64,000 nt of DNA, taken from positions 11,980 to 75,979 of the forward strand of contig JBGVKG010000005.1 of NCBI GenBank assembly GCA_045123575.1. The letters run 5' to 3'. The stretch comes from SVEL01 sp045123575. GTDB lineage: Bacteria > Bacillota > Clostridia > Lachnospirales > Lachnospiraceae. Shown piece by piece: positions 35,059 to 43,853 of the stretch (positions are counted from its first letter, which is position 1; each line of letters opens with the position of its first letter). The notes under the pieces were generated by a model that ran no database searches, was not told the DNA's origin, and saw only the letters and a list, made by a program, of their open reading frames with translations. The translations under genes were made by a program, and so were the position numbers.

Positions 35059-36033
35059 TTATCCCCTTTCTGATACTACACTTGGCTCAACATCATCAAA
35101 TGTGAAGTTAGTAAGTGGTCCTCTAGAATCTGTATCTGCGCCTGCCTGGTATGCTCCGTAGAACTTCTCTATATCCTTAATGAACTTTCTGTTGAATAAG
35201 TGAAGTGGTATGCCCTGTGGACAAACTCTGCTACACTCACCACAGTCTGTACAACGTCCAGCTACGTGGAATGCACGGATAATGTGGAACATCTTCTCTT
35301 CAAATGAAGTAACATTTGCCTTCTGTGCTGTATCATACTTTGTACTATCAAATACGCACTTTCTACAGCTACAAGCTGGACATACGTTTCTACAAGCATT
35401 ACATCTGATACACTTAGAAAGTTCCTTCTGGAAGAATGCGAATCTCTCTTCTGGTGTCATAGCCTCAATAGCCTCAACCTGAGCGAATCTCTCTGCATCC
35501 TTTGTATCTCTAGACTCAAGCATAACTTCATCTGATATCATATGCTCTTTGCCCTTACATACGTGGCATCTCTCAAGCATAGCTGATGCATATGTACAAG
35601 TCTTATCACCGTAAAGTGTCTTTACAGTTAATGTGTCGCAAGCATCTGTCATAGCAGCACCTTCGATGCTCTCTATACCCTTGATACCCTGCTCTTTGAT
35701 CTTTTCTACTGAAAGCTTACCCTTACAGCCTACGCCGATAATGTATGCCTTCTCTCTGTCTACTCTATGCTCCTTAATAAGCTGATTGAAGCTGTATGTA
35801 TCACATGGCTTTAAGAAAACTAATGTCTTTCCTTCAAGCTTTGATGCCTCTATCATGTACTTAGAAAGGTTTGCACCACAGAATCCATCATATACAAAAT
35901 TGTCTAACTCTTCTGCACTGTTAAAGTAAGCTGGCTCTGGATTATATGACATGTCTCCGGCCTTCCAGCCAAGGACACGTGATACAGTTCCGTCAGCCAA
36001 CAGCTCTTTAGCGCGATTAACTAATTCCTGCAT
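35059..36033 (-). CDS. Fe-S protein with FrhB-like N-terminal domain, FlxB-like
   Basis: 324 residues. The N-terminal half has FLKPCDTYSFNQLIKEHRVD and VGCKGKLS, as in F420-hydrogenase beta-related domains. The C-terminal half is cysteine-rich: CHVCKG, CIRCNACRNVCPACSCRKC and CTDCGECSRVCPQG, giving at least two [4Fe-4S] clusters. Comparable proteins accompany HdrA and MvhD in bacterial Hdr-Flx gene sets. It overlaps the MvhD-like gene by 13 bases. Exact equivalence to FlxB or FlxC cannot be decided by reading alone. Confidence 0.83.
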   Translation of the reverse strand: MQELVNRAKELLADGTVSRVLGWKAGDMSYNPEPAYFNSAEELDNFVYDGFCGANLSKYMIEASKLEGKTLVFLKPCDTYSFNQLIKEHRVDREKAYIIGVGCKGKLSVEKIKEQGIKGIESIEGAAMTDACDTLTVKTLYGDKTCTYASAMLERCHVCKGKEHMISDEVMLESRDTKDAERFAQVEAIEAMTPEERFAFFQKELSKCIRCNACRNVCPACSCRKCVFDSTKYDTAQKANVTSFEEKMFHIIRAFHVAGRCTDCGECSRVCPQGIPLHLFNRKFIKDIEKFYGAYQAGADTDSRGPLTNFTFDDVEPSVVSERG

Positions 36034-36461
36034 CTTAAATCCTCCAATCTTACATTTGGTCCAAGAGAAGTAATCTTCTCTACGAACTCATTCATTGTTG
36101 TACTGAACTTAACACCCTCTGCAGCTGATACCCACTCAACACGAGTACGGCCGTTCTCAACACCGATGAAATCAAGCATTGAGAATAAAAGTGTCATTCT
36201 TCTTCTCGCATAGTAGTTACCTGTGCTGTAGTGGCAGTCACCTGGGTGGCAACCACACATGATAACACCGTCAGCACCCTTTTCAAATGCTCTTAATATG
36301 AACATTGGGTTAACACGGCATGAACATGGTACACGGATAATCTTAACGTCAGCTGGATATACCAAACGGCTGCTTCCTGCGAGGTCAGCACCTGCGTAAC
36401 TACACCAGTTACAGCAGAATGCTACAATCTTAGGTCTGAAATTTTCTTTTTCTATCGACAT
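36021..36461 (-). CDS. mvhD: MvhD/FlxD-like [2Fe-2S] adaptor protein
   Basis: 146 residues with every MvhD hallmark: FCCNWCSYAGADLAG, VPCSCRVNP, VMCGCHPGDCHY and NYYARRR. MvhD docks electron-input modules (hydrogenase, formate dehydrogenase or FlxABC) onto HdrA. Its start overlaps the HdrA gene end by 10 bases, so a tight stoichiometric complex is likely. Confidence 0.93.
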   Translation of the reverse strand: MSIEKENFRPKIVAFCCNWCSYAGADLAGSSRLVYPADVKIIRVPCSCRVNPMFILRAFEKGADGVIMCGCHPGDCHYSTGNYYARRRMTLLFSMLDFIGVENGRTRVEWVSAAEGVKFSTTMNEFVEKITSLGPNVRLEDLRCRN

Positions 36462-38440
36462 ATTGCATCTACCTCCGCTAAGATCTGTCTATTCGAGAAG
36501 CCCTGTAAATCCATAGCGCCTGATGGACATACTACTGTACATGCACCACAGCCCTGGCAGAGTGCCTTGTTGACATTTGCAACACGACGTGTCTCACGAA
36601 TACCATGATCATTGATTTCTTTTGTCTCATATGTGATAGCTCCGTATGGACATACATTTGTACATGTAGAACATCCATTACACATAAGCTCATCACACTT
36701 AGCTGTACATGGGTTTGTAAGGAGCTTATCCTTAGCTAAGAGGCCTACTGCCTTAATAGCTGCTGCACCTGCCTGAGCTACTGTCTCTGGGATATCCTTT
36801 GGACCCTGACATACGCCTGATAAGAATACACCTGCTGTTGGTGACTCTACTGGACGAAGCTTAGCATGCGACTCTGTAAGGAAGTTATTTGTATCAATAC
36901 TTGCTGTAAGCATTGTTGCTATCTTTCTTACATCTGGATTTGGCTCTATAGCTGCTGCTAATACAACCATGTCTGCTTCCTTGAGGATCTGCTTGTTGTC
37001 GATTAAGTCAACACCTTGTACCAAAAGCTTTCCATCTGGCTGAGGTGCAACCTTACCTACCTGACCCTTGATGTACTTAACACCGTAATCTTCTACTGCT
37101 CTTCTATAGAACTCATCGAAGTTCTTACCTGGTGTACGAACATCTATATAGAATACTGTAACATTTACATCTGGATACTTATCTCTGATAAGCATTGCAT
37201 GCTTTGCTGTATACATACAACAAATCTTTGAACAATAGCTCTTGCCCTTTCCATCTGAACATCTTGAGCCAACACACTGGATGAATACCATCTCCTTTGG
37301 ATGCTTTCCATCTGACATACGCTCTAAATGACCCTTTGTAGGACCTGCTGCGTTCATAATACGCTCAAGCTCAAGTGATGTGATAACATCTGGGCTCTGG
37401 CTATATGCGTACTCATCATACTTTGAAACGTCAATAACGTCGAAGCCTGTCGCAACAACGATTGCGCCGTACTTCTGTGTTACGATCTCATCCTGCTGCT
37501 CGTAGTCAATAGCACCTGCCTGACATACCTTCTCACAGATACCACACTTACCTGTCTTGAACTTAAGACATGCATCTCTGTCAATAACAGGAACATTTGG
37601 TATAGCCTGTGCAAATGGTGTGTAGATAGCACTTCTATTGTTAAGGCCACGGTTAAACTCACTAGGTGTCTTCTTAGAAGGACACTTCTCCTGGCATACA
37701 CCACAGCCTGTACACTTTGACATATCTACGCTTCTAGCTTTCTTTCTTATATCTACTGTGAAGTCTCCTACGAAGCCTGAAACCTTCTCAACCTCACTAT
37801 ATGTATAGATAGTAATCTTCTCATGAGAAGCTGCCTCCACCATCTTAGGTGTAAGGATACATGCTGAACAGTCAAGTGTTGGGAATGTCTTATCAACCTG
37901 TGACATTCTACCACCGATACTTGGTGTCTTCTCAACGATATCTACCTCGTATCCTGCATCAGCGATGTCTATAGCTGTCTGGATACCTGCGATACCACCA
38001 CCGATAACCAGTGCTCTCTTTGTTACCAAGCTCTCACCTGGCTGAAGAGGTGCATTTAAATTAACCTTTGCTATAGCTGCTCTAGCTAAGATAACTGCCT
38101 TTTCTGTAGCCTCTTCCATATCCTTATGTATCCATGAACAATGCTCACGGATGTTGGCGATTTCCACCATATAAGGGTTCAGTCCAGCACGCTCTGCGGC
38201 CTTTCTGAATGTGTTTTCATGCATACGTGGCGAACAAGAACAAACTACGATTCCTGTAAGTCCGTACTCTTTTATAGCTGCGTCTATCTTTGCCTGACCG
38301 GCCTCGGAACACATATATTGGTAATCTTCAGCATGAACTACGCCAGGCTCAAGCTTAACCATCTCTACTACTTTCTTTACATCAACAGTAGCGGCTATGT
38401 TACTTCCACAATGACAGACGAATACTCCTACTCTCTGCAC
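36452..38440 (-). CDS. hdrA: Heterodisulfide reductase subunit A-like bifurcating flavoprotein
   Basis: 662 residues from a GTG at 38440, chosen because GGAGGTGA sits five bases upstream; a TTG at 38455 is the alternative. The N-terminal domain (FVCHCGSNI, VCSCSPRMHE) is followed by FAD-binding VIGGGIAGIQTA and VEKTPSIGGRM. Four cysteine-rich ferredoxin motifs are seen: CTGCGVCQEKCP, CGICEKVCQAG, CNGCSTCTNVCPYG and CQGCGACTVVCPSG. HdrA is the site of flavin-based electron bifurcation in methanogens. All parts for that role appear present, though bifurcation itself cannot be proven from sequence. Confidence 0.94.
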   Translation of the reverse strand: MQRVGVFVCHCGSNIAATVDVKKVVEMVKLEPGVVHAEDYQYMCSEAGQAKIDAAIKEYGLTGIVVCSCSPRMHENTFRKAAERAGLNPYMVEIANIREHCSWIHKDMEEATEKAVILARAAIAKVNLNAPLQPGESLVTKRALVIGGGIAGIQTAIDIADAGYEVDIVEKTPSIGGRMSQVDKTFPTLDCSACILTPKMVEAASHEKITIYTYSEVEKVSGFVGDFTVDIRKKARSVDMSKCTGCGVCQEKCPSKKTPSEFNRGLNNRSAIYTPFAQAIPNVPVIDRDACLKFKTGKCGICEKVCQAGAIDYEQQDEIVTQKYGAIVVATGFDVIDVSKYDEYAYSQSPDVITSLELERIMNAAGPTKGHLERMSDGKHPKEMVFIQCVGSRCSDGKGKSYCSKICCMYTAKHAMLIRDKYPDVNVTVFYIDVRTPGKNFDEFYRRAVEDYGVKYIKGQVGKVAPQPDGKLLVQGVDLIDNKQILKEADMVVLAAAIEPNPDVRKIATMLTASIDTNNFLTESHAKLRPVESPTAGVFLSGVCQGPKDIPETVAQAGAAAIKAVGLLAKDKLLTNPCTAKCDELMCNGCSTCTNVCPYGAITYETKEINDHGIRETRRVANVNKALCQGCGACTVVCPSGAMDLQGFSNRQILAEVDAICR

Positions 38441-38460
38441 TGAGTTCACCTCCAACCTTT

Positions 38461-38856
38461 CTATCGACTATATCTTCTGAATGCACTCATAAGAAGCTGC
38501 TGTGGAAGATTCTCATCAACTAATGCTGGAATCTCCTCTGGGTTAAGCATTGCATTACCCTGCTGACGGATAAGCATCTGTCTTGCAGCGTCTACAATCT
38601 TACCTGGCTTAACATCTCTTGGGCAACGCTCGATACATGCGAAGCATGAAAGACACTTGCCTAATGACTTGCACTCCATAAGAGCTTCAATGTTTCCATC
38701 ATTTACATATGATACAAACTGGTGTGGCTTAATATCCATCTCATTGAAAGATGGGCATGATGCTGAACACTTTCCACACTTCATACACATGTGTGGGCTA
38801 GCACCACTGATGTCGCAGATAGTCTTCTTCATTTCGTCCTTTGAAACACTACTCAT
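38461..38856 (-). CDS. hdrC: Heterodisulfide reductase subunit C-like ferredoxin
   Basis: 131 residues. Two [4Fe-4S] motifs, CMKCGKCSASCPSFNEM and CLSCFACIERCPRDVKP, match HdrC. It connects HdrA to HdrB. GGAGGTG precedes the ATG, and the gene begins two bases after the HdrB stop. Confidence 0.93.
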   Translation of the reverse strand: MSSVSKDEMKKTICDISGASPHMCMKCGKCSASCPSFNEMDIKPHQFVSYVNDGNIEALMECKSLGKCLSCFACIERCPRDVKPGKIVDAARQMLIRQQGNAMLNPEEIPALVDENLPQQLLMSAFRRYSR

Positions 38857-38858
38857 GC

Positions 38859-39647
38859 CTACACCTCCTTAACGCCCAGTGCCTCTGCAAGTAATTCAGT
38901 AAAGTACTGAACTGGAAGCTTATTAGCACTTTCGCTCTTATTTAAATTATACATACAAAGTGGACATGCTGTGATAAGAGCCTCTGCTCCAAATCCAGCA
39001 GCAGAATCCATGATTCTGTCTACCATCTTTCCTGCCATCTCTGATTCTTTTAATGAAACATAACCGCCACAACACTCGTTACGGTATGGGTAGATAACAG
39101 GTGTTCCACCTAATGCCTTGATAAAATCTTCGATAATTGAAGGATTCTCAGGATCGTCAAACTGTACAATCTTACTTGGTCTAAGTAAGAGACATCCGTA
39201 ATACGCTCCTATTTTTCTACCATTTAAAGGATTAACAACCTTTTCTTTAATCACGTCGAAGCCAACCTTATCGCGAAGCACCTCAAGATAATGAAGTACT
39301 GTTGTTTCGCCTGCGTATGGCTCCTCTAGCTCCATATAATTATTTGCTCTGGTGCGAATATCTTCAACATTTTTCATGTCGTCATTTGTTCTCTTGATAA
39401 CATGATGACAAGCTGAGCAGACAGTAATAAGATCCTGTCCCTTTGTCTTTGCTTCGTTCAACGCACGAACTGAAGAAAGCTTAGAAGCTATCTCATCAGT
39501 ACCAAGTGGGTAAACGCCACCACAGCACTGCCAGTTTTCGATCTCTTCGAGTTCGAAACCGAGTACTTTGGCACATTCTCTGGCATATTTATCCAGATCT
39601 TTTGCCTTTGTCTTCAGGGTACACCCTGGATAATAGCTGTAAACCAT
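38859..39647 (-). CDS. hdrB: Heterodisulfide reductase subunit B-like CCG protein
   Basis: 262 residues with two complete CCG domains: an N-terminal one with YYPGCT, WQCCGG and CSACH, and a C-terminal one with YGCLL, NECCGGY and CPLC. In HdrB these cysteines bind two non-cubane [4Fe-4S] clusters that reduce a disulfide. Here it may relay electrons to the fumarate reductase or act on an unidentified thiol/disulfide pair. AGGAGGAC precedes the ATG, 25 bases after the malate dehydrogenase gene. Confidence 0.93.
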   Translation of the reverse strand: MVYSYYPGCTLKTKAKDLDKYARECAKVLGFELEEIENWQCCGGVYPLGTDEIASKLSSVRALNEAKTKGQDLITVCSACHHVIKRTNDDMKNVEDIRTRANNYMELEEPYAGETTVLHYLEVLRDKVGFDVIKEKVVNPLNGRKIGAYYGCLLLRPSKIVQFDDPENPSIIEDFIKALGGTPVIYPYRNECCGGYVSLKESEMAGKMVDRIMDSAAGFGAEALITACPLCMYNLNKSESANKLPVQYFTELLAEALGVKEV

Positions 39648-39672
39648 AATGTCCTCCTAATGTATATATGCA

Positions 39673-40614
39673 CTATAATGTAATCTGTGCAATAACATCC
39701 TTAAGTGCATTAGCACTTGCCTGTAACTTGGCAACTTCCTCATCTGTTAACTTGATAGGTAACTTGCCATCAACACCGTTAGGACCTACAAAGTTAAGAA
39801 CACTTATACATACGTCCTCGATGCCGTACTCACCATGCATCATTGTAGATACTGTAGCAAGAGACTCGTTTGATGCATTTAAGAGACTACAGATATTTAC
39901 TACTGAATCAGCGATTGCGTAGAATGTAGCACCCTTATTTGCTATAATTCTTCCACCTGACTTACGAACGTACTCAATCATACCTTCCTTATCAAGTGGT
40001 GCGATGTTCTTCTCTGGAAGAAGAGCTGCATACTCATCAATATTTGCACCTGAGATGTCTGAAATAGACCAAGGCACAAATGATGTGTCACCGTGCTCAC
40101 CAAATACATAAGCATGGATGTTTCTCTGAGCGATATCGTAATGCTCAGCAAGACCACAACGAAGTCTTGCTGTATCAAGCAATGTTCCAGCACCTATGAT
40201 CTGCTTCTCTGGAATACCAGAAATCTTTGTAAATACATAAGTAATAATATCAACTGGATTACTTACGATAATGTACTTAGCATTTGGCGCATACTTTGCT
40301 ATCTGTGGAGCAATATCCTTAATGATATTTACATTTGTCTGTGTCAATTCAATTCTTGTCTGACCAGGCTTTCTAGCAATACCAGATGTAATAACAACGA
40401 TATCTGAATCCTTAGCATCCTCATAATCACCTGCTACTACAGAAACAGGTGTACGGAATGAAGTACCCTGAAGAATATCAAGTGCCTCTCCCTCTGCTTT
40501 GTTCTTGTTGATGTCGACTAATACGATTTCAGATGCAATGTCCTCATGTGAAAGTCTATAAGCGATTGTTGCGCCTACACTACCTGCACCTACAATTGTA
40601 ATCTTATTGGCCAT
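39673..40614 (-). CDS. mdh: LDH-family malate dehydrogenase (likely oxaloacetate-specific)
   Basis: 313 residues of the lactate/malate dehydrogenase superfamily. NAD is bound by VGAGSVGATIAYR, with Asp34 in LVDINKN favouring NAD over NADP. The substrate loop reads SGIARKPGQTR: Arg81 occupies the position numbered 102 in LDH, where lactate dehydrogenases have Gln (ANQKPG) and malate dehydrogenases have Arg. The catalytic GEHGDTS histidine is present. General similarity to LDH would make automatic annotation call it ldh, but the Arg and the operon (fumarase, fumarate reductase) argue for malate dehydrogenase. It is the first gene of the 13-gene cluster. Confidence 0.82.
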   Translation of the reverse strand: MANKITIVGAGSVGATIAYRLSHEDIASEIVLVDINKNKAEGEALDILQGTSFRTPVSVVAGDYEDAKDSDIVVITSGIARKPGQTRIELTQTNVNIIKDIAPQIAKYAPNAKYIIVSNPVDIITYVFTKISGIPEKQIIGAGTLLDTARLRCGLAEHYDIAQRNIHAYVFGEHGDTSFVPWSISDISGANIDEYAALLPEKNIAPLDKEGMIEYVRKSGGRIIANKGATFYAIADSVVNICSLLNASNESLATVSTMMHGEYGIEDVCISVLNFVGPNGVDGKLPIKLTDEEVAKLQASANALKDVIAQITL

Positions 40615-40711
40615 AATTGACTCCTTTCTTGGTTAAAATTTTTTTTGCTTTTTATTTTGAGATTGTCAACTTTTTAACATTCTCAAATAATAAATGGAGC
40701 ATTTGTAATCA

Positions 40712-40740
40712 AGTATACCATTTTGTTAATTTTTTCTCAA
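40712..40740 (-). promoter_or_regulatory. Promoter of the 13-gene succinate/Hdr operon
   Basis: TTGAGA (40740-40735), 17 bases and TATACT (40717-40712) on the minus strand, about 100 bases before the malate dehydrogenase gene and immediately after the terminator of the upstream gene. No comparable promoter was seen between the following genes. Confidence 0.75.
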
Positions 40741-40744
40741 TAGA

Positions 40745-40790
40745 AAAAAGCAAAAAAAATGTGGAAATTCTTCATTTTGAATTTCCACAT
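40745..40790 (-). terminator. Terminator after the EIIC-EAL gene
   Basis: Perfect 11-bp arms TGTGGAAATTC (40760-40770) and GAATTTCCACA (40779-40789), followed in minus-strand RNA by eight uridines. Confidence 0.93.
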
Positions 40791-40806
40791 TTTTAAACAC
40801 AAATTT

Positions 40807-42918
40807 TTATAAATTATGTTGCTTAATATACTCTATATATTCATCAATACCAACTGCAGGTGAATACAAGTATCCTTGATATTTATTACAGCCCATACCT
40901 TCTAGAATTCCCTGCAATTCCTTGTTCTCAACATATTCTGCAATAACCTCAAAACCAAGATTCTTTCCTAGATTGATAAGCGAGTCTACTATATCCTTAC
41001 TTCTCTCATTCTTGTCAAGATTCTTTACGATACCTCCATCAAGCTTAATATAATCAAACTGATTCATCTGTAGATATGCAAGTGATGTGTATCCCATACT
41101 AAAATCGTCTATAGAAACTATAATTCCATGTTCCTTAAACTTGTCTAGTATCTCTGATAAATTAGATGCACCCACGAGATTCTGCTGCTCTGTGATCTCA
41201 AGTCCTAATGTACCCTCTGGTATACCGTAATACTTAACTCTTCCAATAACCCAGTTAATAAACGATTTATTAAGCAATTGCTCTACGTCAATGTTAATTG
41301 AAACAGGAATATATTCTCCTATCTCTTTATGTATTCTCACTACATCAGCCAATGCTTCCTCTACGATAATCTCAGTCATCGAATCATAAATTCTGAATTC
41401 TTTTGCAATAGCAACTGCTAATGGTGGATAAATAACCTTGTCAGTGTCTGCTTTCCATCTTAGTAATGCTTCTGATGATACCACCTTACCTTCGCTATTA
41501 TGCTGTGGTTGATAGTGAATAGTGATTTTTTCCCTCTTCATATCATACTTTAAGCAATTACCTATTCTAGCTGCCACAGTCACAAGCTTATTTGGAAGCG
41601 TAGAAAAATAAATAGTCTTATTTTGTTTTTCCGCTTCCTTGTACATCTCTGTCAGCTGTACAATCTTCTCTTCATACAAAGCATTCTTAACCTTCTCATT
41701 TAACTTAACAAATGGAAGATATATAAATACCGAAATCAAAATAATAACAATTTGAAGTGCGGCACCCTTCCACGAACCAGTAGCCATATATCCACTAAAT
41801 ACCGCAGGTGTTGTCCACTCTACTGTAGTAGATACAACTGGTACAATGCCTAATGTTGTAGCACCATACGCTATCAAGAATGACATAACTGGAGTTAATA
41901 CAAACGGTATAATAAGTGGAAGATTCAATACAACTGGAACTCCGTATATAACCATCTCGTTTATATTAAATATACCTGGTATAAGAGATATTCCCATCAG
42001 TTTTTTGTGTTCTCTATCCTTGACAACACACAGACTTGCGATAATCAATCCTATAGTAATACCCGTTCCCGATAATACTGTGTACATATCCAAAAATGTT
42101 TTAGAAAATATATCATCTGAGCCATCCACAAATATTAAACTTGTCAACTCTTTAAACATATTGGCTCCATGTAGTCCAAAGAACCACACAAAACTTTCAA
42201 CAAATACTAGTAATGTGCCACTTATCACATTCTGGCCTAACATTTTAAATGGCTGAACGATAATATCTACAAACAAATCACCAACTCTATTATAGCCTGT
42301 CAATCCCTTTACAATAAGCGTAATTGCAACAAAAATGCACATTGTAGCCACCATAGGAAGCATACCTTTTACAGAACGTGAAAAATCCGTTCTAAGTAAA
42401 GGTTCCTGAGAATTTTTCTTCATAGCTCCGCTTATCCATAGTGTAAGTCTTGTCGCAACTATAGCCACAAACACAGCTAAAAATATATTATCTGCCGATG
42501 TATTATCCTGTAAAAAAGCCTTCACATCAACCATATTGCCATCTACAAATGTATCACCAGCAATCAAAATCATATATGAAGCTATTGCTGTTATAGTATT
42601 CAATACATTTAAGCTAGAAAAACCATTTGTCAATACAATCGAATATCTAAAAGCCAATACAATTAAAACATATATTGCTACCATACCATATGTCGCATCA
42701 TATACGAATTCTAAACCATTATACAATAGTCCATCAAACGCCTCACGTATCCATTGTGCTACAGCCGGAACAGGAAAATTCTGCAATGTCAAGCTAAACG
42801 CTCCTATTATAAATATAGGAAATAGTACAACAAAGCTTTGAACTATCTCATTGATGACTTTATTCTTTTCCATCCTCGCCGAATTTCTAATAAAAAAATC
42901 AAGTATTTTCTTTTTCAT
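40807..42918 (-). CDS. PTS EIIC-like membrane domain fused to EAL domain
   Basis: 703 residues from the ATG at 42918 (AAGGAGAAGG upstream). Residues about 1-410 form the ten-helix EIIC fold of the lactose/cellobiose permease family, including FFGLHGANM and NINEMVIYGVP. After a coiled linker, residues about 445-700 are an EAL cyclic-di-GMP phosphodiesterase domain: EALLRW, LEITEQQ, DDFSMGYTSL and IAEYVEN. The usual DDFG and AEGVE motifs are changed to DDFS and AEYVE, so catalysis could be reduced, but the metal-binding acids remain. No EIIA or EIIB is nearby. It probably senses a sugar at the membrane and adjusts c-di-GMP. Confidence 0.9.
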   Translation of the reverse strand: MKKKILDFFIRNSARMEKNKVINEIVQSFVVLFPIFIIGAFSLTLQNFPVPAVAQWIREAFDGLLYNGLEFVYDATYGMVAIYVLIVLAFRYSIVLTNGFSSLNVLNTITAIASYMILIAGDTFVDGNMVDVKAFLQDNTSADNIFLAVFVAIVATRLTLWISGAMKKNSQEPLLRTDFSRSVKGMLPMVATMCIFVAITLIVKGLTGYNRVGDLFVDIIVQPFKMLGQNVISGTLLVFVESFVWFFGLHGANMFKELTSLIFVDGSDDIFSKTFLDMYTVLSGTGITIGLIIASLCVVKDREHKKLMGISLIPGIFNINEMVIYGVPVVLNLPLIIPFVLTPVMSFLIAYGATTLGIVPVVSTTVEWTTPAVFSGYMATGSWKGAALQIVIILISVFIYLPFVKLNEKVKNALYEEKIVQLTEMYKEAEKQNKTIYFSTLPNKLVTVAARIGNCLKYDMKREKITIHYQPQHNSEGKVVSSEALLRWKADTDKVIYPPLAVAIAKEFRIYDSMTEIIVEEALADVVRIHKEIGEYIPVSINIDVEQLLNKSFINWVIGRVKYYGIPEGTLGLEITEQQNLVGASNLSEILDKFKEHGIIVSIDDFSMGYTSLAYLQMNQFDYIKLDGGIVKNLDKNERSKDIVDSLINLGKNLGFEVIAEYVENKELQGILEGMGCNKYQGYLYSPAVGIDEYIEYIKQHNL

Positions 42919-42939
42919 CAAACCTTCTCCTTGGTCGTA

Positions 42940-42964
42940 TGTACATTGTCACGAAAAATGTACA
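42940..42964. promoter_or_regulatory. Palindrome TGTACAT-N11-ATGTACA upstream of the EIIC-EAL gene
   Basis: Perfect seven-base arms at 42940-42946 and 42958-42964, ending 22 bases before the start codon. The layout suits an operator or a leader hairpin; no factor is assigned. Confidence 0.45.
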
Positions 42965-43021
42965 TTCTACTCATACAAAAAAATATATGTTCATAGTATC
43001 ATAATATTATAATCTTGTCTA

Positions 43022-43690
43022 TTATGTGGTGCACATTTTCTTTGTAAATTCCTTGATTTTATCATCTATTTGTTTATAAATAGATATTTGTTTATCATAT
43101 GGCTTAATGTAAAACTCGTTTAATATGTACATACTAATCTGCTTAGCTACATTTTCATCCCCAGAAGCTATATGTCTTTCGCACAATTTTAGCATACAAT
43201 GCCAGTTCCATATATATGTCTCATAATCCTTTATCTCCGGTATATCAAGCCACTGTTTTACCTTTACTTTTGATTTATTATTTTTCGGGCACTCATAAAT
43301 CTGTAGGAAATATTTAAAACCATCATCTTCATATATTCTACCAAGGGGAAATAGTCTACATATACCCGGTCTTGCTTTATGTACACTACAGCGACCATTT
43401 TCATCTAAAAAACCACACTTTTCACCATTATCATCCATATTCAAATGTGGCAATATAATCCCGTCCACTACACCAAGCACAATCTTTGATGACGATAACA
43501 ATTGTTCAAAAGTGCAACCTAAATGCGTAATCAATCTATAGATATCTAGCGGATCCAAAACCACGGTATCGCCCATCCCTGTACAGCACTTCGAACACCC
43601 CTTACAGCCATCACAGCCTGCCTTAACCATATCATTGACCGTATATAACTTTCCATCAGATATTTCATTTATATCTACTTCTCTTTTCAT
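43022..43690 (-). CDS. YkgJ-family cysteine cluster protein
   Basis: 222 residues. The CxxCxxCC-type cluster is CDGCKGCSKCCTGMGD, with further cysteines in CGFLDENGRCSVHKARPGICRLFP. This is the zinc- or iron-chelating YkgJ/UPF0153 family of unknown function. TGGAGAAG precedes the ATG. It is isolated from its neighbours by about 100-150 bases. Confidence 0.85.
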   Translation of the reverse strand: MKREVDINEISDGKLYTVNDMVKAGCDGCKGCSKCCTGMGDTVVLDPLDIYRLITHLGCTFEQLLSSSKIVLGVVDGIILPHLNMDDNGEKCGFLDENGRCSVHKARPGICRLFPLGRIYEDDGFKYFLQIYECPKNNKSKVKVKQWLDIPEIKDYETYIWNWHCMLKLCERHIASGDENVAKQISMYILNEFYIKPYDKQISIYKQIDDKIKEFTKKMCTT

Positions 43691-43779
43691 CTGTCTTCTC
43701 CATTTCCCGTCACATTACTATCCTTTAGGTCGTTTTTTTATATAGAAAATTTGGAAATAAATCTTTATATAACCACAAA

Positions 43780-43825
43780 GACCATCTCAATATATTATCT
43801 TTATGGATAATATATTAAGATGGTC
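43780..43825 (-). terminator. Long hairpin after the DAP dehydrogenase gene
   Basis: Twenty-base arms (43780-43799 and 43806-43825) pair with one mismatch around TTATG-type loop bases. The following minus-strand sequence (UUUGUGG) is only weakly U-rich. It may act as a terminator or 3' stabiliser. Confidence 0.6.
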
Positions 43826-43853
43826 CCATAAATCAACTATATTTTTATAAATA

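Noticed and set aside
39673..40614. Annotation as L-lactate dehydrogenase
   Set aside because: Arg replaces the Gln that defines lactate specificity, and the operon concerns malate and fumarate. LDH activity is not excluded but is the weaker reading.
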